Notes: a model not told the origin generated them from the sequence alone. A DNA stretch of 64,000 nucleotides from Halomonas sp. SSL-5 (GCF_030708455.1 NZ_JAUYWF010000013.1:38619-102618); one strand, 5' to 3'. Numbered from the stretch's first letter, positions 1 to 9,146 are shown. Translations and numbers: made by a program.

Positions 1-312
1 GCCGATACCCTTGTGCTTGCGGTTGGCCCGGGTGACCATCGCCGCCATGTTCCAGCGGATCATCGAGCGGATCTTGCGCTCCATGAAGAGGTCGCCCGGC
101 ATCGGCGCCTCGCGATGCACCGGAATGGTATTGCGGTGGGGCGTGGTCGCCGAGAAGGGGGGCTGCGTCCCGTCGCGCCGCAGGCGGTCGGCCAGGCGGG
201 TGAGCAGGTGCCGGGCGCGCTCCTCGCCCTCATGATCCAAGACCGATTCGAGGGATTCCAACCACTCTGCGGTCTCGACCGGGTCGAGATCCTCTCTTGC
301 CTCCAGACTCAT
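1..312 (-). CDS. aceE: Pyruvate dehydrogenase E1 component, N-terminal part
   Basis: The minus-strand reading frame begins MSLEAREDLDPVETAEWLES and continues through MPGDLFMERKIRSMIRWN into RANRKHKGIG. These are hallmark N-terminal segments of the homodimeric AceE-type E1 subunit of the pyruvate dehydrogenase complex. E1 decarboxylates pyruvate with thiamine diphosphate and passes the acetyl group to the E2 lipoyl domain. Only about 104 of roughly 890 residues lie in the window, so the catalytic region cannot be inspected. A long leader with a promoter candidate lies upstream. The family call is confident; the gene is cut by the left edge. Confidence 0.93.
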   Translation of the reverse strand, partial: MSLEAREDLDPVETAEWLESLESVLDHEGEERARHLLTRLADRLRRDGTQPPFSATTPHRNTIPVHREAPMPGDLFMERKIRSMIRWNMAAMVTRANRKHKGIG

Positions 313-409
313 AGACGTCTCTCCGAATGACGATGGATGTTGCGTGCCCGCTGCTGCGCGGGAAGCAGGGCGCCCTCTCGTCAGAGAGATGGCGCGCCCC
401 GATTTTTGT

Positions 410-422
410 GTAATTTTATTAC
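410..422. repeat. Perfect inverted repeat in the aceE leader
   Basis: GTAAT and ATTAC arms separated by three bases form a 13-bp perfect palindrome. It lies about 30 bases downstream of the predicted aceE transcription start, a position typical of a repressor operator. It does not match the PdhR consensus (AATTGGT-N4-ACCAATT), so the binding protein is unknown. Confidence 0.35.
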
Positions 423-456
423 GTTACGACGCAAAAAAACCGCCGTTTCTGTGCGA

Positions 457-485
457 AAGATACCGTATACCTCGCCTCCTGCCAA
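457..485 (-). promoter_or_regulatory. Candidate sigma-70 promoter of aceE
   Basis: On the minus strand TTGGCA is followed after 17 bases by TATCTT, close to the consensus pair. The predicted start is near 450, giving an aceE leader of about 140 bases. This is inferred from the motif only. Confidence 0.45.
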
Positions 486-647
486 AGCAAGTTTCTGTGG
501 AATGGATTTCCATATAATCCACACCGCACCGCAGCACAAAGAGTTAGCGACACCATCAGCGGGAAACTCGACGAAGGTCAAGGAGATGTAGCTAAACTAC
601 CGTATGAAGCGAGCGAGCGATCCGGCCGGGGCACGCTGGCCCGCGGC

Positions 648-1217
648 TCATTCGACGCACGCGTGTCCGGCCAGCCGCTGGCGGTAGTAGGCCCAGTCGA
701 AGGCGGGCCCCGGATCGCTCTTGCGCAGCGGCGCCACCCGCGCGTGGCCCGTGACGCGCGACGCACCCAGTGCCGGGTAGGCGGCGAAGAGGTCGAGGGT
801 CACCTCGGCCAGGCGATCATACTGCGCGCCGGAGTAGGCCGAGACCTCGTTGCCCTCCAGCTCGATGCCGATGGCGAAGTCATTGAGGGCATGGCGCCAG
901 CGGTCGCCGTCGCGCCAGCAGGAGCGCCCGGCATGCCAGGCGCGGCGATGGAACGGCACGAACTGCACGCACTCGCCATCGCGGCGAATCAGCAGGTGAG
1001 CCGAAACACGCAGCCCCCGCAGGGAAGCGAAGAAGGGGTGGGTGTCGGGATCCAGGCGATTGGTGAACAGCCGCTCGATATGCTCGCCGCCAAATTCCCC
1101 GGGGGGCAGGCTGATGGAGTGCAGCACCAGCAGCGACACCTCTCCTTGCGGCCGCTCATCGTAGTTGGGTGATGGCACCCGCCGCGCCGAAGCCAGCCAG
1201 CCCTGTTCGATTGCCAT
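648..1217 (-). CDS. ampD: 1,6-anhydro-N-acetylmuramyl-L-alanine amidase AmpD
   Basis: This 189-residue protein is of usual AmpD length. AmpD is a cytoplasmic zinc amidase that removes the stem peptide from anhydro-muropeptides during peptidoglycan recycling, which also silences AmpR-type beta-lactamase induction. The zinc ligands are visible as His33 (VLHSIS), His158 (VTGHAR) and Asp168 (KSDPGP), with Lys166 nearby. I chose the start at MAIEQGWLAS because the upstream extension overlaps the divergent nadC promoter and is not family-like. It is transcribed divergently from nadC. No ampE follows it here. Confidence 0.93.
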   Translation of the reverse strand: MAIEQGWLASARRVPSPNYDERPQGEVSLLVLHSISLPPGEFGGEHIERLFTNRLDPDTHPFFASLRGLRVSAHLLIRRDGECVQFVPFHRRAWHAGRSCWRDGDRWRHALNDFAIGIELEGNEVSAYSGAQYDRLAEVTLDLFAAYPALGASRVTGHARVAPLRKSDPGPAFDWAYYRQRLAGHACVE

Positions 1218-1226
1218 GCGTCTCCC

Positions 1227-1256
1227 CTGACGTGACCGGAGTGGATTCCCTATAAT
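1227..1256 (+). promoter_or_regulatory. Sigma-70 promoter of nadC
   Basis: CTGACG and a perfect TATAAT are separated by 18 bases. The -10 hexamer overlaps an in-frame ATG at 1255, which therefore cannot be the translation start. This supports initiation of nadC at 1309, with a leader of about 45 bases. Confidence 0.6.
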
Positions 1257-1308
1257 GGACGTCCACGACCACCCCGGCCACCCCACGCCAACCTCGCGAG
1301 TGACCCGT

Positions 1309-2169
1309 ATGGACTATCAGGACACCCTGCCCTATCACACCAAGCTCGTCGAAGAGATCCGCGATGCCGCCGCGCGCCTGCTCGCCGAGGACGTCGGCCC
1401 CGGCGACATCACCGCGGGACTGATTCCCGCCGAGCAGCTCGCCCGGGCGCGGGTCATCACCCGCGAGGCCTGCGTGCTGTGCGGGGTGGCCTGGGTCGAC
1501 GAGCTGTTCCGGCGCCTGGACCCCACGGTGGCGCTGCGCTGGCAGGCCGCCGACGGCGACGCCCTGGACGCCGGCCAATGCTTCCTCGAGCTGGAGGGCT
1601 CCGCGCGCAGCCTGCTGACCGGTGAGCGCGCGGCACTCAACCTGCTGCAGACCCTGTCCGCCACCGCCACCCACACCCGCCACTACGTCGAGCTGATCGC
1701 GGACACCGGCGTGCGCCTGCTGGATACCCGCAAGACCCTGCCCGGCCTGCGCCTGGCCCAGAAGTATGCGGTGGCCTGCGGCGGGGGCCACAATCATCGC
1801 ATCGGGCTATGGGATGCCTTCCTGATCAAGGAGAACCATATTGCGGCCTGCGGCGGCATCGAGGCGGCGGTACGCGAGGCGCGGCGCATCGCCAGCGACC
1901 TGCCGGTGGAGGTAGAGGTGGAGACCTTCGACGAGCTGGAGCAGGCGCTGGATGCCGGGGCCGACGTGATCATGCTCGACAACTTCGGCCTCGACGAGAT
2001 GCGCGAGGCGGTGCGCCGCACCGCCGGCCGGGCGACCCTGGAGGCTTCCGGCAATGTCGACGAGAGCACGCTGCGCGCCATCGCCGAGACCGGGGTCGAC
2101 TGCATCTCCAGCGGCGCACTGACCAAGGATCTCAAGGCGATCGACCTCTCCATGCGCCTGATGGACTAG
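1309..2169 (+). CDS. nadC: Nicotinate-nucleotide pyrophosphorylase (quinolinate phosphoribosyltransferase)
   Basis: NadC converts quinolinate and PRPP to nicotinate mononucleotide and CO2, the third step of de novo NAD synthesis. The 286-residue protein shows [10 protein letters not shown] near residues 139-148, [10 protein letters not shown] near 158-167 and FLIKENH near 171-177, all active-site segments of the family. The start [10 protein letters not shown] is preferred because the earlier ATG lies inside the -10 element. Its stop codon overlaps the end of the convergent GNAT gene. nadA of the same pathway lies about 9 kb away, so the NAD genes are not in one operon. Confidence 0.95.
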   Translation: MDYQDTLPYHTKLVEEIRDAAARLLAEDVGPGDITAGLIPAEQLARARVITREACVLCGVAWVDELFRRLDPTVALRWQAADGDALDAGQCFLELEGSARSLLTGERAALNLLQTLSATATHTRHYVELIADTGVRLLDTRKTLPGLRLAQKYAVACGGGHNHRIGLWDAFLIKENHIAACGGIEAAVREARRIASDLPVEVEVETFDELEQALDAGADVIMLDNFGLDEMREAVRRTAGRATLEASGNVDESTLRAIAETGVDCISSGALTKDLKAIDLSMRLMD

Positions 2170-2705
2170 GTTTCCAGCGCCACCAGCGACCGCTCCAGGC
2201 GGTGACGCGACAGCCGCTCACCGCCGCGCTCCACCCACTCCTCGCCCAGGTCGCGCCAGCCGCGGCGCACGAGGCCCTCGGCCAGCATCAGGCTCGCCTC
2301 GATGCTGGCACGGCCCAGCCCCCGCTCGATCAGCATTCGCTCGGCATGGACCAGCAGCGTCGACCCGATGCCGCGCCGTGCCAGCGACGGCCAGACATAG
2401 AGCGTCACGATGCGCCCGCGGTGGGGTTCCAGTTCGAGGAAACCCACGCAACGACCATCACAGTCCGCCACCAGGGTCGTGTAGAGGGCCTGGCGCGCGG
2501 CCCAGGCGCTGGCGTCTCGTGGCAGCGCCGAAACCCAGGCCTCACGCTGCGCCCGGGTGTAGTGCGCCGCGGCGCCCTGCATCACCGCATGGTGGAAGAC
2601 CTCGGCCTGGTCGCCGGCGTCTCGCGCCAGGGCCTCGCGGTAGCGAATCCGCGGGGCGCGACGACACCGGGGCGCATCGCCCGGCGCTACAACAGTCTCG
2701 TTCAT
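2166..2705 (-). CDS. GNAT-family N-acetyltransferase
   Basis: This 179-residue protein has a GNAT fold signature. The acetyl-CoA pyrophosphate loop is seen as [16 protein letters not shown] (about residues 109-124), preceded by the beta-strand [10 protein letters not shown]. The substrate cannot be told from sequence. Tail-to-tail overlap with nadC by four bases (2166-2169) is unusual but leaves both reading frames intact. It is divergent from trmO. Low-specificity GNAT enzymes of this size commonly acetylate small amines or protein N-termini, but I see nothing that decides between these. Confidence 0.8.
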   Translation of the reverse strand: MNETVVAPGDAPRCRRAPRIRYREALARDAGDQAEVFHHAVMQGAAAHYTRAQREAWVSALPRDASAWAARQALYTTLVADCDGRCVGFLELEPHRGRIVTLYVWPSLARRGIGSTLLVHAERMLIERGLGRASIEASLMLAEGLVRRGWRDLGEEWVERGGERLSRHRLERSLVALET

Positions 2706-2797
2706 GGGAATCTCGCCACGCTGGATGTTGCCGAAAGACTACACAACGCCGGCCGACAGGCCAACTGCGGTCGCCGCCCCGCCGGAGGCCAGGCATA

Positions 2798-3547
2798 ATG
2801 CCGGCCATGAGCGATCCAGCCCCCCTCCCCGACGTCACCCTGTCGCCTATCGGCGTCATCGAGAGCGACTTCCCCGACAAGTTCGGCGTGCCTCGCCAGC
2901 CCGGCCTGGCCCCGTCGGCCCGCGCCACGCTCCGCCTGCTGTCCCCCTACGACGACCCCCTGGCGGTGCGCGGACTGGAGGAGTTCAGCCACCTGTGGCT
3001 CACCTTCCTCTTCCACCTCAGCCCTGAACGAACCGGGCCCGAGGGCTGGACGCCGCTGGTGCGCCCGCCGCGCCTGGGGGGTAACCGCAAGATCGGGGTC
3101 TTCGCCAGCCGCAGCACCCACCGCCCCAACCGCCTGGGGCTGTCGCTGGTCGAGCTGGTCGCGATCGACACCCGCCACGGTGTCAGGCTGCAGCTCGCCG
3201 GCGCCGACCTGGTGAGCGGCACCCCGGTCCTCGATATCAAGCCCTACCTGCCCTGGGCCGAGGCCAGGCCCGAGGCCCGCGCGGGCTTCGCCCCCGCGGC
3301 GCCCGCCAGGCTGGCGGTGCACTTCACCCACGCGGCCGAAGCGCTGCTGGCCAGTCGGGAGGACGGCGCCTCGCTGCGCACGCTGATCGAGGAAGTGCTG
3401 AGCCAGGACCCCCGGCCGGCCTATCGACACGGCGGCGAGGCGCGCCGCTACGGCGTGCGCCTGCGCGACCTGGACGTACGCTTCCGGGCCGTGGCGGCCA
3501 GCGACGGCGCGACCACCCTGGAGGTGCTGGACATCGTGCCGGCCTGA
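2798..3547 (+). CDS. trmO: tRNA (N6-threonylcarbamoyladenosine(37)-N6)-methyltransferase TrmO
   Basis: This is a TsaA/VirR-like protein of 249 residues. In E. coli TrmO methylates t6A37 of tRNA-Thr using S-adenosylmethionine. Family landmarks are the N-terminal strand LSPIGVIES, DKFGVPRQPGL, the segment GGNRKIGVFASRSTHRPN, LSLVEL and the substrate motif LDIKPYLP. The ATG at 2798 is chosen because GGAGG lies nine bases upstream; an in-frame ATG at 2807 would be too far. The gene ends before a perfect hairpin shared with purC. Confidence 0.9.
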   Translation: MPAMSDPAPLPDVTLSPIGVIESDFPDKFGVPRQPGLAPSARATLRLLSPYDDPLAVRGLEEFSHLWLTFLFHLSPERTGPEGWTPLVRPPRLGGNRKIGVFASRSTHRPNRLGLSLVELVAIDTRHGVRLQLAGADLVSGTPVLDIKPYLPWAEARPEARAGFAPAAPARLAVHFTHAAEALLASREDGASLRTLIEEVLSQDPRPAYRHGGEARRYGVRLRDLDVRFRAVAASDGATTLEVLDIVPA

Positions 3548-3554
3548 ACGACGA

Positions 3555-3577
3555 AGGGCCCTATTGGATAGGGCCCT
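3555..3577. terminator. Bidirectional hairpin between trmO and purC
   Basis: Perfect 10-bp arms AGGGCCCTAT / ATAGGGCCCT enclose a three-base loop. There is no U-tract on either side. Its position between convergent stop codons supports a terminator role. Confidence 0.55.
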
Positions 3578-3604
3578 GCGTGACGCCGGTTCGATGCAGC
3601 GACG

Positions 3605-4318
3605 TCAGTCGAAGCCGATGCCGATGCGCCGCCCCACCTCCTCGTAGGCCTCGATCACGCCGCCGAGGCCCTGGCGGAAGCGGTCCTTGTCGAGCTTCTC
3701 GCGGGTCTTGGCGTCCCACAGCCGGCAGCCGTCCGGGGAGAACTCGTCGCCCAGCACGATACCGCCCTTGAACAGGCCGAACTCGAGCTTGTAGTCCACC
3801 AGCAGCAGGCCGCCATCGGCGAACAGCTTCTTGAGCACCGCGTTGACCTTGAAGGTCAGCGCCTTCATTTCGGCCAGCTGCTCCGGTGTCGCCCAGCCGA
3901 AGGTCTCGGCCAGCGACTCGTTGATCATGGGGTCATGCAGGGCGTCGTTCTTGAGGAACAGCTCGAAGGTGGGGGGCGTGAGCTCCTGACCCTCGGTGAC
4001 GCCCAGGCGCTTGACCAGGCCGCCGGCGGCCAGGTTGCGCACCACGCACTCCACCGGGATCATCTCCAGCGCCTTGACCAGGCTCTCGGTATCGGAGAGG
4101 CGCTTCTCGAAGTGGGTGGGCACGCCCGCCTCGGCCAGCGTCTCCATGATGAAGGCGTTGAAGCGGTTGTTGACCATCCCCTTGCGGGCCAGCGACTCCA
4201 TGCGCTCGCCATCGAAGGCGCTGGTGTCGTCGCGGAACTGGAGTATCACGCGATCCGGGTCATCGGTGGCAAAGACCGACTTGGCCTTGCCGGCGTAGAG
4301 TTCTTGACGCTTTTCCAT
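3605..4318 (-). CDS. purC: Phosphoribosylaminoimidazole-succinocarboxamide synthase
   Basis: SAICAR synthetase joins CAIR and aspartate with ATP in purine biosynthesis. The 237-residue length equals the E. coli enzyme. Recognisable segments are [16 protein letters not shown] near the N-terminus, [29 protein letters not shown] and [13 protein letters not shown]. The start [10 protein letters not shown] is preceded by GGAGG. It lies downstream of dapA-bamC-MBL on the same strand, the order also found around E. coli dapA-bamC-purC, and is the last gene of that run. Confidence 0.96.
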   Translation of the reverse strand: MEKRQELYAGKAKSVFATDDPDRVILQFRDDTSAFDGERMESLARKGMVNNRFNAFIMETLAEAGVPTHFEKRLSDTESLVKALEMIPVECVVRNLAAGGLVKRLGVTEGQELTPPTFELFLKNDALHDPMINESLAETFGWATPEQLAEMKALTFKVNAVLKKLFADGGLLLVDYKLEFGLFKGGIVLGDEFSPDGCRLWDAKTREKLDKDRFRQGLGGVIEAYEEVGRRIGIGFD

Positions 4319-4358
4319 GGAAGCCTCCGGAGGCTTGGTCAGGTGGAAGGTTGCAGGC

Positions 4359-5165
4359 TCAGGCGATGGCCTGCCACGCCAGGCCATCGTCCTGGCAGGC
4401 CACCATCAGCCGCGAATCGTCACCGTCGAGCAGTGGCACCAGGGCCTCCAGCGCCAGCTCGGGGCGGTTGTTGTGTTCCGACAGGTGCGAACAGGCGATG
4501 CGCTGCAGCCGGTCGAGGCCGAGCCGGGCCAGCAGCGTCGCCGCCTGGGCGTTGGCCAGGTGGCCCCAGTCGCCCCCCACCCGTCGCTTGAGCCGCGGCG
4601 GATAGGGGCCCTCGGCGAGCATGCGCACGTCATGGTTGCACTCCAGCACCAGGGCGTCGCAGCCGGCGAAGGCCTGGACCACATGCTCGGTGGGATGCCC
4701 GAGGTCGGTGAGCAGCCCCAGATGGCACCCGCCACCGCCCTGAAGACGGAACTGCACCGGCTCGCGAGCATCATGGGGCACGGTCACCGGGTCGATGCAC
4801 AGGCCCTTCACGGCAAACCGTGCCTGGGGGGTGATCCAGTGGCGCTCGGGCAGCTCGCCGAGGCGCCCGGACGCCCAGGTGCCCGGGGTCAGCCACACCG
4901 GCACCCCGTAGCGCCGGGCCAGGGGCCCCACCCCGCGGATATGGTCACCGTGCTCATGGGTCACCAGCAGGGCGTCGAGCTGACGCGGGTGCAGGCCCAG
5001 CCGGGCCAGCCGGCGTTCGGCCTCGCGCAGCGTGAAGCCGCAATCCACCAGCAGGTGGGTCTCGCCGTCGCTGACCAGGGTGGCGTTGCCCTTGCTGCCG
5101 CTGCCCAGGGAGGCGAAACGCAGCCGCCCGCCGAGCGGGGCGGCGCTCTTGCAGGCTACCGTCAT
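4359..5165 (-). CDS. MBL-fold metallohydrolase of the YycJ/WalJ type
   Basis: This 268-residue protein has the metallo-beta-lactamase motif THEHGDHI (His70, His72, Asp74, His75) and an N-terminal [14 protein letters not shown] strand typical of the YycJ-like branch. Further metal-binding candidates are the LLTDLG aspartate and the CSHLSEHN histidines near the C-terminus. Members act on nucleic acids or other phosphodiesters, but the substrate is not established. Its start codon overlaps the bamC stop as TGATG, so it is translationally coupled to bamC in the dapA operon. The family is secure, the reaction is not. Confidence 0.82.
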   Translation of the reverse strand: MTVACKSAAPLGGRLRFASLGSGSKGNATLVSDGETHLLVDCGFTLREAERRLARLGLHPRQLDALLVTHEHGDHIRGVGPLARRYGVPVWLTPGTWASGRLGELPERHWITPQARFAVKGLCIDPVTVPHDAREPVQFRLQGGGGCHLGLLTDLGHPTEHVVQAFAGCDALVLECNHDVRMLAEGPYPPRLKRRVGGDWGHLANAQAATLLARLGLDRLQRIACSHLSEHNNRPELALEALVPLLDGDDSRLMVACQDDGLAWQAIA

Positions 5166-6121
5166 CAGCGCAGCAGGCTCGCCACCCGCTCCAGCAGCTC
5201 ACGTCGATCATCGGCACTGAGGTCGCCCTCGCTGGCGCTCTCGGCGCGCAGCAGGGTCCGCTGCGCCCCTTCGCTCTCCAGCACCAGGCGAATCTCCCGC
5301 GGCGACGCCGACGACACCAACCCTTTCCAGAAGCCTTCGCGGCGCTCGGAAAGCGGCAGGTAGCGAATGCGATGGGAGTAGTCCGCCGGGGTGCTTTCCA
5401 GCAGCTCGCGGCTCCCCTCGACGGTGAAGTCCTGCTTGAGCTGGTACTCGAGCTCGGCCCAGGTACGCTCGATATCCAGCGGCACCTCGACCACCCACTC
5501 CTCGCCACGCTGGGCAAGGCTCAGGCGCTCATCGCCGGCCAGCCGCTGGGCCTGCAGGGAGGCGGTGCCGGACGCCGTGGCGCTGCGTGCGCCGAGGTAC
5601 TGCGCCAGGGCATCCAGGCAGGCATCCACCGGGCGCCCGGACAGGTCGCAGCGCACCTCGCTGTCACCGGCACGCAGCCCCTGGCGCACGCTCAGGCGCC
5701 CCTGCTGGGTCTCGATCACCCCGCGGGCACTGTCGCTTTCGACCACGCCCAGACCGCGGCTGCGGGCGAAGCCCTCCAGCTGGGTCCAGACGCCGTCCGG
5801 GGCGGCGGCCACCACCAGCCAGGCGTCGTCGCCCACGCGGCGGCGTTCGACGAAGTCACGCTCGATACGCCCGGCGCCCAGCGGCTGCGGGGCAGGCGCC
5901 TCGAAGCCGTCGTCACTGGCGCGGAAGCTGCCGGCGGCGTCGGGCACCGGCATGGCGTCACGGTAGCGCTGCGAATCGCGACCCTCGGGCAGCACCAGGG
6001 GCGCCGCCTGGCGGGCATCGGCGTAGTCGATATTGCGGTCGTGGTAATAGCCGTCGTCACGGGCACAACCGGCCAGGGCGACGAGCGCCGCCAGCGGCAG
6101 CCATTTCAGCGCTGAGTTCAT
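5165..6121 (-). CDS. bamC: Outer membrane assembly lipoprotein BamC
   Basis: BamC (NlpB) is an accessory lipoprotein of the BAM complex that inserts beta-barrel proteins into the outer membrane. The 318-residue protein starts with a lipoprotein signal ending LAALVALAGC, so Cys19 would be lipidated. The sequence that follows is a disordered acidic linker (YYHDRNIDYADARQAAPLVL) and then two helix-grip type domains ending in LLERVASLLR. It sits immediately downstream of dapA, as in E. coli. I chose MNSALKWLPL as the start because it gives a proper signal peptide. Confidence 0.88.
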   Translation of the reverse strand: MNSALKWLPLAALVALAGCARDDGYYHDRNIDYADARQAAPLVLPEGRDSQRYRDAMPVPDAAGSFRASDDGFEAPAPQPLGAGRIERDFVERRRVGDDAWLVVAAAPDGVWTQLEGFARSRGLGVVESDSARGVIETQQGRLSVRQGLRAGDSEVRCDLSGRPVDACLDALAQYLGARSATASGTASLQAQRLAGDERLSLAQRGEEWVVEVPLDIERTWAELEYQLKQDFTVEGSRELLESTPADYSHRIRYLPLSERREGFWKGLVSSASPREIRLVLESEGAQRTLLRAESASEGDLSADDRRELLERVASLLR

Positions 6122-6166
6122 GGGTCTACCTTGCATCCAGTTCTCCAGGGTCCGGCGCGGTGCCGA

Positions 6167-7051
6167 TCAGTCGTCGATCAGCCCGGCCAGCTGCAGGGCT
6201 TCGCTGATGGTGGAGTGGTACTTCTCCGAGAGCCAGGTAAGCGGCAGGCGGATGCCCGGCTCGATCAGCCCCATGCGCTGCAGCGCCCACTTGACGGGAA
6301 TCGGGTTGGACTCGATGCCCAGATTGGTATGCAACGGCATCAGGCGGGTGTTGAGCTGGTGGGCATGCTCGGCATCGCCGCTCACCGCGGCGGCACACAG
6401 GTCGTGCATGGCCTGGGGCGCGACGTTGGCGGTCACCGAGATGTCGCCGTGGCCGCCCATCAGCATGAAGTCGCAGGCGGTGCCGTCATCGCCCGAATAG
6501 AGCATGAAGCCGCTGCCCTTGAGGCGACCGATCAGGTCCTCGGCGCGCTCCAGATTGCCGGTGGCATCCTTGAGGCCGACGATGTTGTCTACCTCGGCGA
6601 GGCGCAGCACCGTCTCGTTATAGAGGTCGGAGCAGGTGCGGCCGGGCACGTTGTAGAGGATCACCGGCAGCTCGCTGCCCTCGGCCACCGCCTTGAAGTG
6701 GCGATAGAGCCCCTCCTGGGTCGGCTTGTTGTAGTAGGGACAGACTGACAGGCAGTAGTCCGCCCCCACCTCGCTGGCGTAGCGGGCCAGCTCGACGGCC
6801 TCGGAGGTGGCGTTGGCGCCGGTGCCGGCGATCACCGGGATGCGCCCGTCGACCTCTTCCACCACGGCGCGTATCACGTCGAAGTGCTCGGCGAAGGACA
6901 TGGTGGTGGGCTCGCCGGTGGTACCGGCGGCGACGATACCATCGGTGCCATGGTCGAGATGGAAGTTCACCAGGCGACGCAGCGCCTCCCAATCGATATC
7001 GCCATTGACCTTCATCGGCGTCGCCAGGGCGACGATGCTTCCCGTGACCAT
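6167..7051 (-). CDS. dapA: 4-hydroxy-tetrahydrodipicolinate synthase
   Basis: DapA condenses pyruvate with aspartate semialdehyde, the first committed step to diaminopimelate and lysine. The 294-residue protein shows the start [13 protein letters not shown], the [10 protein letters not shown] loop, [11 protein letters not shown] carrying the catalytic tyrosine and [10 protein letters not shown] carrying the Schiff-base lysine. GAGAGGAT precedes the ATG. It heads the dapA-bamC-MBL-purC run on the minus strand and is divergent from bcp. Confidence 0.96.
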   Translation of the reverse strand: MVTGSIVALATPMKVNGDIDWEALRRLVNFHLDHGTDGIVAAGTTGEPTTMSFAEHFDVIRAVVEEVDGRIPVIAGTGANATSEAVELARYASEVGADYCLSVCPYYNKPTQEGLYRHFKAVAEGSELPVILYNVPGRTCSDLYNETVLRLAEVDNIVGLKDATGNLERAEDLIGRLKGSGFMLYSGDDGTACDFMLMGGHGDISVTANVAPQAMHDLCAAAVSGDAEHAHQLNTRLMPLHTNLGIESNPIPVKWALQRMGLIEPGIRLPLTWLSEKYHSTISEALQLAGLIDD

Positions 7052-7209
7052 CCTCTCTATCCTCTCGGTTCGACTGCTGCCGGTTCGATTGCCGCGCGGC
7101 GCCCCGGCCGCACCGGAGCGAAAACTGGGCAGCACACTGCCCCAGGGAGCAAATGGTACTCAGGCGGCCCGAGCCTGTACAGCGGCACCATCACTTTCCG
7201 CGGAGCGCT

Positions 7210-7238
7210 TTGACAGCCGGGCGACGGTTGCGTGTAAT
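7210..7238 (+). promoter_or_regulatory. Strong sigma-70 promoter of bcp
   Basis: A perfect TTGACA is followed after 17 bases by TGTAAT. The predicted start lies about 40 bases before the bcp ATG. Confidence 0.65.
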
Positions 7239-7283
7239 CGATCCCTCGCCACTCTCACCCAGGTTCTCATCCAGGAGGCTTTC

Positions 7284-7772
7284 ATGAGCGTCAGCATCGG
7301 CCAACCGGTTCCCGACTTCACCGCCCTCGCCACCGGTGACAAGAGTGTCACCCTCTCCGGCCTCAAGGGCCGCCAGGTGGTGGTCTACTTCTACCCCAAG
7401 GCCAGCACCCCCGGCTGCACCACCGAAGGCGGCGACTTCCGTGACCGCAAGGCGGCCTTCGACGCCGCCAACACCGTGATCCTCGGCGTCTCCCGGGATG
7501 GCATCCGTGCCCAGGAAAACTTCAAGGCCAAGCAGGCGTTCAACTTCGACCTCATCTCCGACAAGGACGAGACGGTGTGCGGGGTCTTCGACGTCATCAA
7601 GCTCAAGAAGATGTACGGCAAGGAGCATCTCGGCATCGAACGCAGCACCTTCCTGATCGACAGCGAAGGCAAGCTGGCCCGGGAGTGGCGCGGCGTCAAG
7701 GTCAAGGACCACGCTCAGGAGGTACTCGAGGCGGCCCAGGCCCTGAACGACGGCAGCCTCGCCAGCGCGTGA
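7284..7772 (+). CDS. bcp: Thiol peroxidase of the Bcp/PrxQ family
   Basis: This 162-residue peroxiredoxin reduces hydrogen and organic peroxides in the cytoplasm. The peroxidatic cysteine is Cys45 in YPKASTPGCTTEGGDF. The Cys50 used by E. coli Bcp as resolving cysteine is glycine here, so the protein would work as a 1-Cys enzyme or use Cys93-94 (ETVCGVFD). The ATG is preceded by CAGGAGG at good spacing and by a near-consensus promoter. A perfect hairpin follows the stop codon. Confidence 0.92.
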   Translation: MSVSIGQPVPDFTALATGDKSVTLSGLKGRQVVVYFYPKASTPGCTTEGGDFRDRKAAFDAANTVILGVSRDGIRAQENFKAKQAFNFDLISDKDETVCGVFDVIKLKKMYGKEHLGIERSTFLIDSEGKLAREWRGVKVKDHAQEVLEAAQALNDGSLASA

Positions 7773-7780
7773 CAGCCACC

Positions 7781-7801
7781 AGGGCCGCCCGCGGCGGCCC
7801 T
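7781..7801. terminator. Bidirectional hairpin between bcp and perM
   Basis: Perfect 9-bp arms AGGGCCGCC / GGCGGCCCT with a three-base loop lie between two convergent genes and touch the perM stop codon. There is no clear U-tract. Confidence 0.5.
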
Positions 7802-8901
7802 CACTTCTCCGCCGCCACCTCACCACCATCAACCTGGCGGTGGCGCTTGATCCCCCGCGGCCAGGCGTAGACCAGCGCCTTGAGCAGGGTCGCCAGGGGA
7901 ATCGCGAAGAAGATCCCCCAGAAGCCCCAGATCCCACCGAAGAACAGCACCGCCACGATGATCGATACCGGGTGCAGGTTGACCGCCTCGGAGAACAGCA
8001 CCGGCACCAGCACATTGCCGTCCAGCGCCTGGATGACCCCATAGGCGACCAGCACATAGAGGAACTCGTCGGTCATCCCGAAGTGGAAGCCCGCCACCGC
8101 GGCCACCGGCAGCGTGGCCACCGCCGCCCCGATATAGGGCACCAGCACCGAGAACCCCACCATCACCGAGAGCAGGGCGGTATAGGGCAGCCCGAAGAAG
8201 GCGAAGGTGAGGAAGGCCACGGTGCCCACGATCATGATCTCGATGAACTTGCCGCGCACATAGTTGGCGATCTGGCTGTCCATCTCGTGCCAGATGCGGG
8301 TCATCAGGGTCCGCTTGCGGGGCAAAAGCGACAGGATGAAGTCCACCAGCCGCTCGCGATCCTTGAGCAGGAAGAACACCAGGATCGGCACCAGCACCAG
8401 ATAGATGATCAATCCCAGGACGTTGCCCAGCGAGGCCAGCGACAGCGTCAGGGCGCGCTGCCCCAGCTGGGTCAGTTCACGCCCGGCGGTGGCGATCCAG
8501 TTCTGGATCTGGTCCGGGGTGATCAGCTGCGGGTAACGCGCCTGCAGGTCGTCGAGCAGCTGCTGGCCACTGGCGAACATCCGGGGTGTCTCCTGCACCA
8601 GGGTCACCAGCTGGTTCCAGATCAGCGGCATCAGGATGAAGGCCAGCGCCAGCAGCAGACCCATGAAGCCCAGAAACACCAGGATCACCGCCAGCAGATG
8701 CGGCACGTGTCGCCGCTCCAGCCAGCTCACCGCCCCCTGCAGCAGGAAGGCGATCACCAGCGCAGTGAGGAAGGGGGCCAGCATGCGCCCCAGGAAGATC
8801 ACCACGGCGAAGCCCAGTACCAGCACCACCAGCAGGATCACCGCCTCCTCATCGGAGAGGTAGTGGTCGACCCAGCCCTTGAGCACCGCCCGCAGCGTCA
8901 T
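7801..8901 (-). CDS. AI-2E family transporter (PerM/YhhT-like)
   Basis: This 366-residue inner-membrane protein has about eight hydrophobic segments in the arrangement of the AI-2E/PerM family: two near the N-terminus (VILLVVLVLGFAVVIFLG, LVIAFLLQGAV), a central soluble helical part around GRELTQLGQRALTL, and a C-terminal cluster with the family-like PYIGAAVATLPV and LDGNVLVPVLFSEAVNLHP. Members export small molecules or ions; the substrate here is unknown. Its ATG overlaps the tusA stop codon as ATGA, so the two are coupled. The symbol perM would be a reasonable synonym. Confidence 0.85.
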   Translation of the reverse strand: MTLRAVLKGWVDHYLSDEEAVILLVVLVLGFAVVIFLGRMLAPFLTALVIAFLLQGAVSWLERRHVPHLLAVILVFLGFMGLLLALAFILMPLIWNQLVTLVQETPRMFASGQQLLDDLQARYPQLITPDQIQNWIATAGRELTQLGQRALTLSLASLGNVLGLIIYLVLVPILVFFLLKDRERLVDFILSLLPRKRTLMTRIWHEMDSQIANYVRGKFIEIMIVGTVAFLTFAFFGLPYTALLSVMVGFSVLVPYIGAAVATLPVAAVAGFHFGMTDEFLYVLVAYGVIQALDGNVLVPVLFSEAVNLHPVSIIVAVLFFGGIWGFWGIFFAIPLATLLKALVYAWPRGIKRHRQVDGGEVAAEK

Positions 8902-9146
8902 GTGGTGGGCTCCCCGCCCTTGCGGATCCAGTAGTGGTAGACACTGTCGCGCTCCTCCCTGGCCGGCATCTCGTGGTCGCTCTGCTCGATGTAGCTGGCG
9001 AAGTCTCGCCAGGAGCCGGCATCGGTGGCCCTCACCTCGAGAAGCTGACCAACCTCGAGCCTGGAGAGCGCCTGCTTGGCCTTGAGCAGGGGGAGCGGGC
9101 ACGGCAGTCCGCAGACGTCGAGCACTTGGTCGGGTTGCAGAGACAT
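8898..9146 (-). CDS. tusA: TusA-family sulfurtransferase
   Basis: This 82-residue protein has the SirA/TusA signature CGLPCPLPLLKAKQ, with Cys16 of the CPxP motif as the persulfide carrier. TusA relays sulfur from IscS toward tRNA 2-thiolation or molybdenum cofactor synthesis. Several TusA paralogs occur in halophilic gammaproteobacteria, so the exact relay partner is unclear. It is the first gene of a two-gene unit with the PerM-like transporter and is divergent from bepA. This TusA-PerM pairing upstream of bepA and nadA is typical of the region in related genomes, from memory. Confidence 0.8.
   Translation of the reverse strand: MSLQPDQVLDVCGLPCPLPLLKAKQALSRLEVGQLLEVRATDAGSWRDFASYIEQSDHEMPAREERDSVYHYWIRKGGEPTT

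Larger units (their letters stand above)
313..647. other. Gene-free leader and intergenic region between aceE and ampD
   Basis: No convincing gene is seen on either strand. The stretch is AT-richer than its surroundings. It holds a promoter candidate for aceE and a short perfect inverted repeat. A plus-strand TATAAT at 513-518 has no good -35 and no gene downstream, so I do not call it a promoter. The last 70 bases before the end of ampD show nothing recognisable. Confidence 0.6.

Noticed and set aside
337..591. Possible small plus-strand gene upstream of ampD with a TATAAT at 513-518
   Set aside because: Composition is not protein-like, the -10 lies inside the frame, and the stretch is the aceE leader region.
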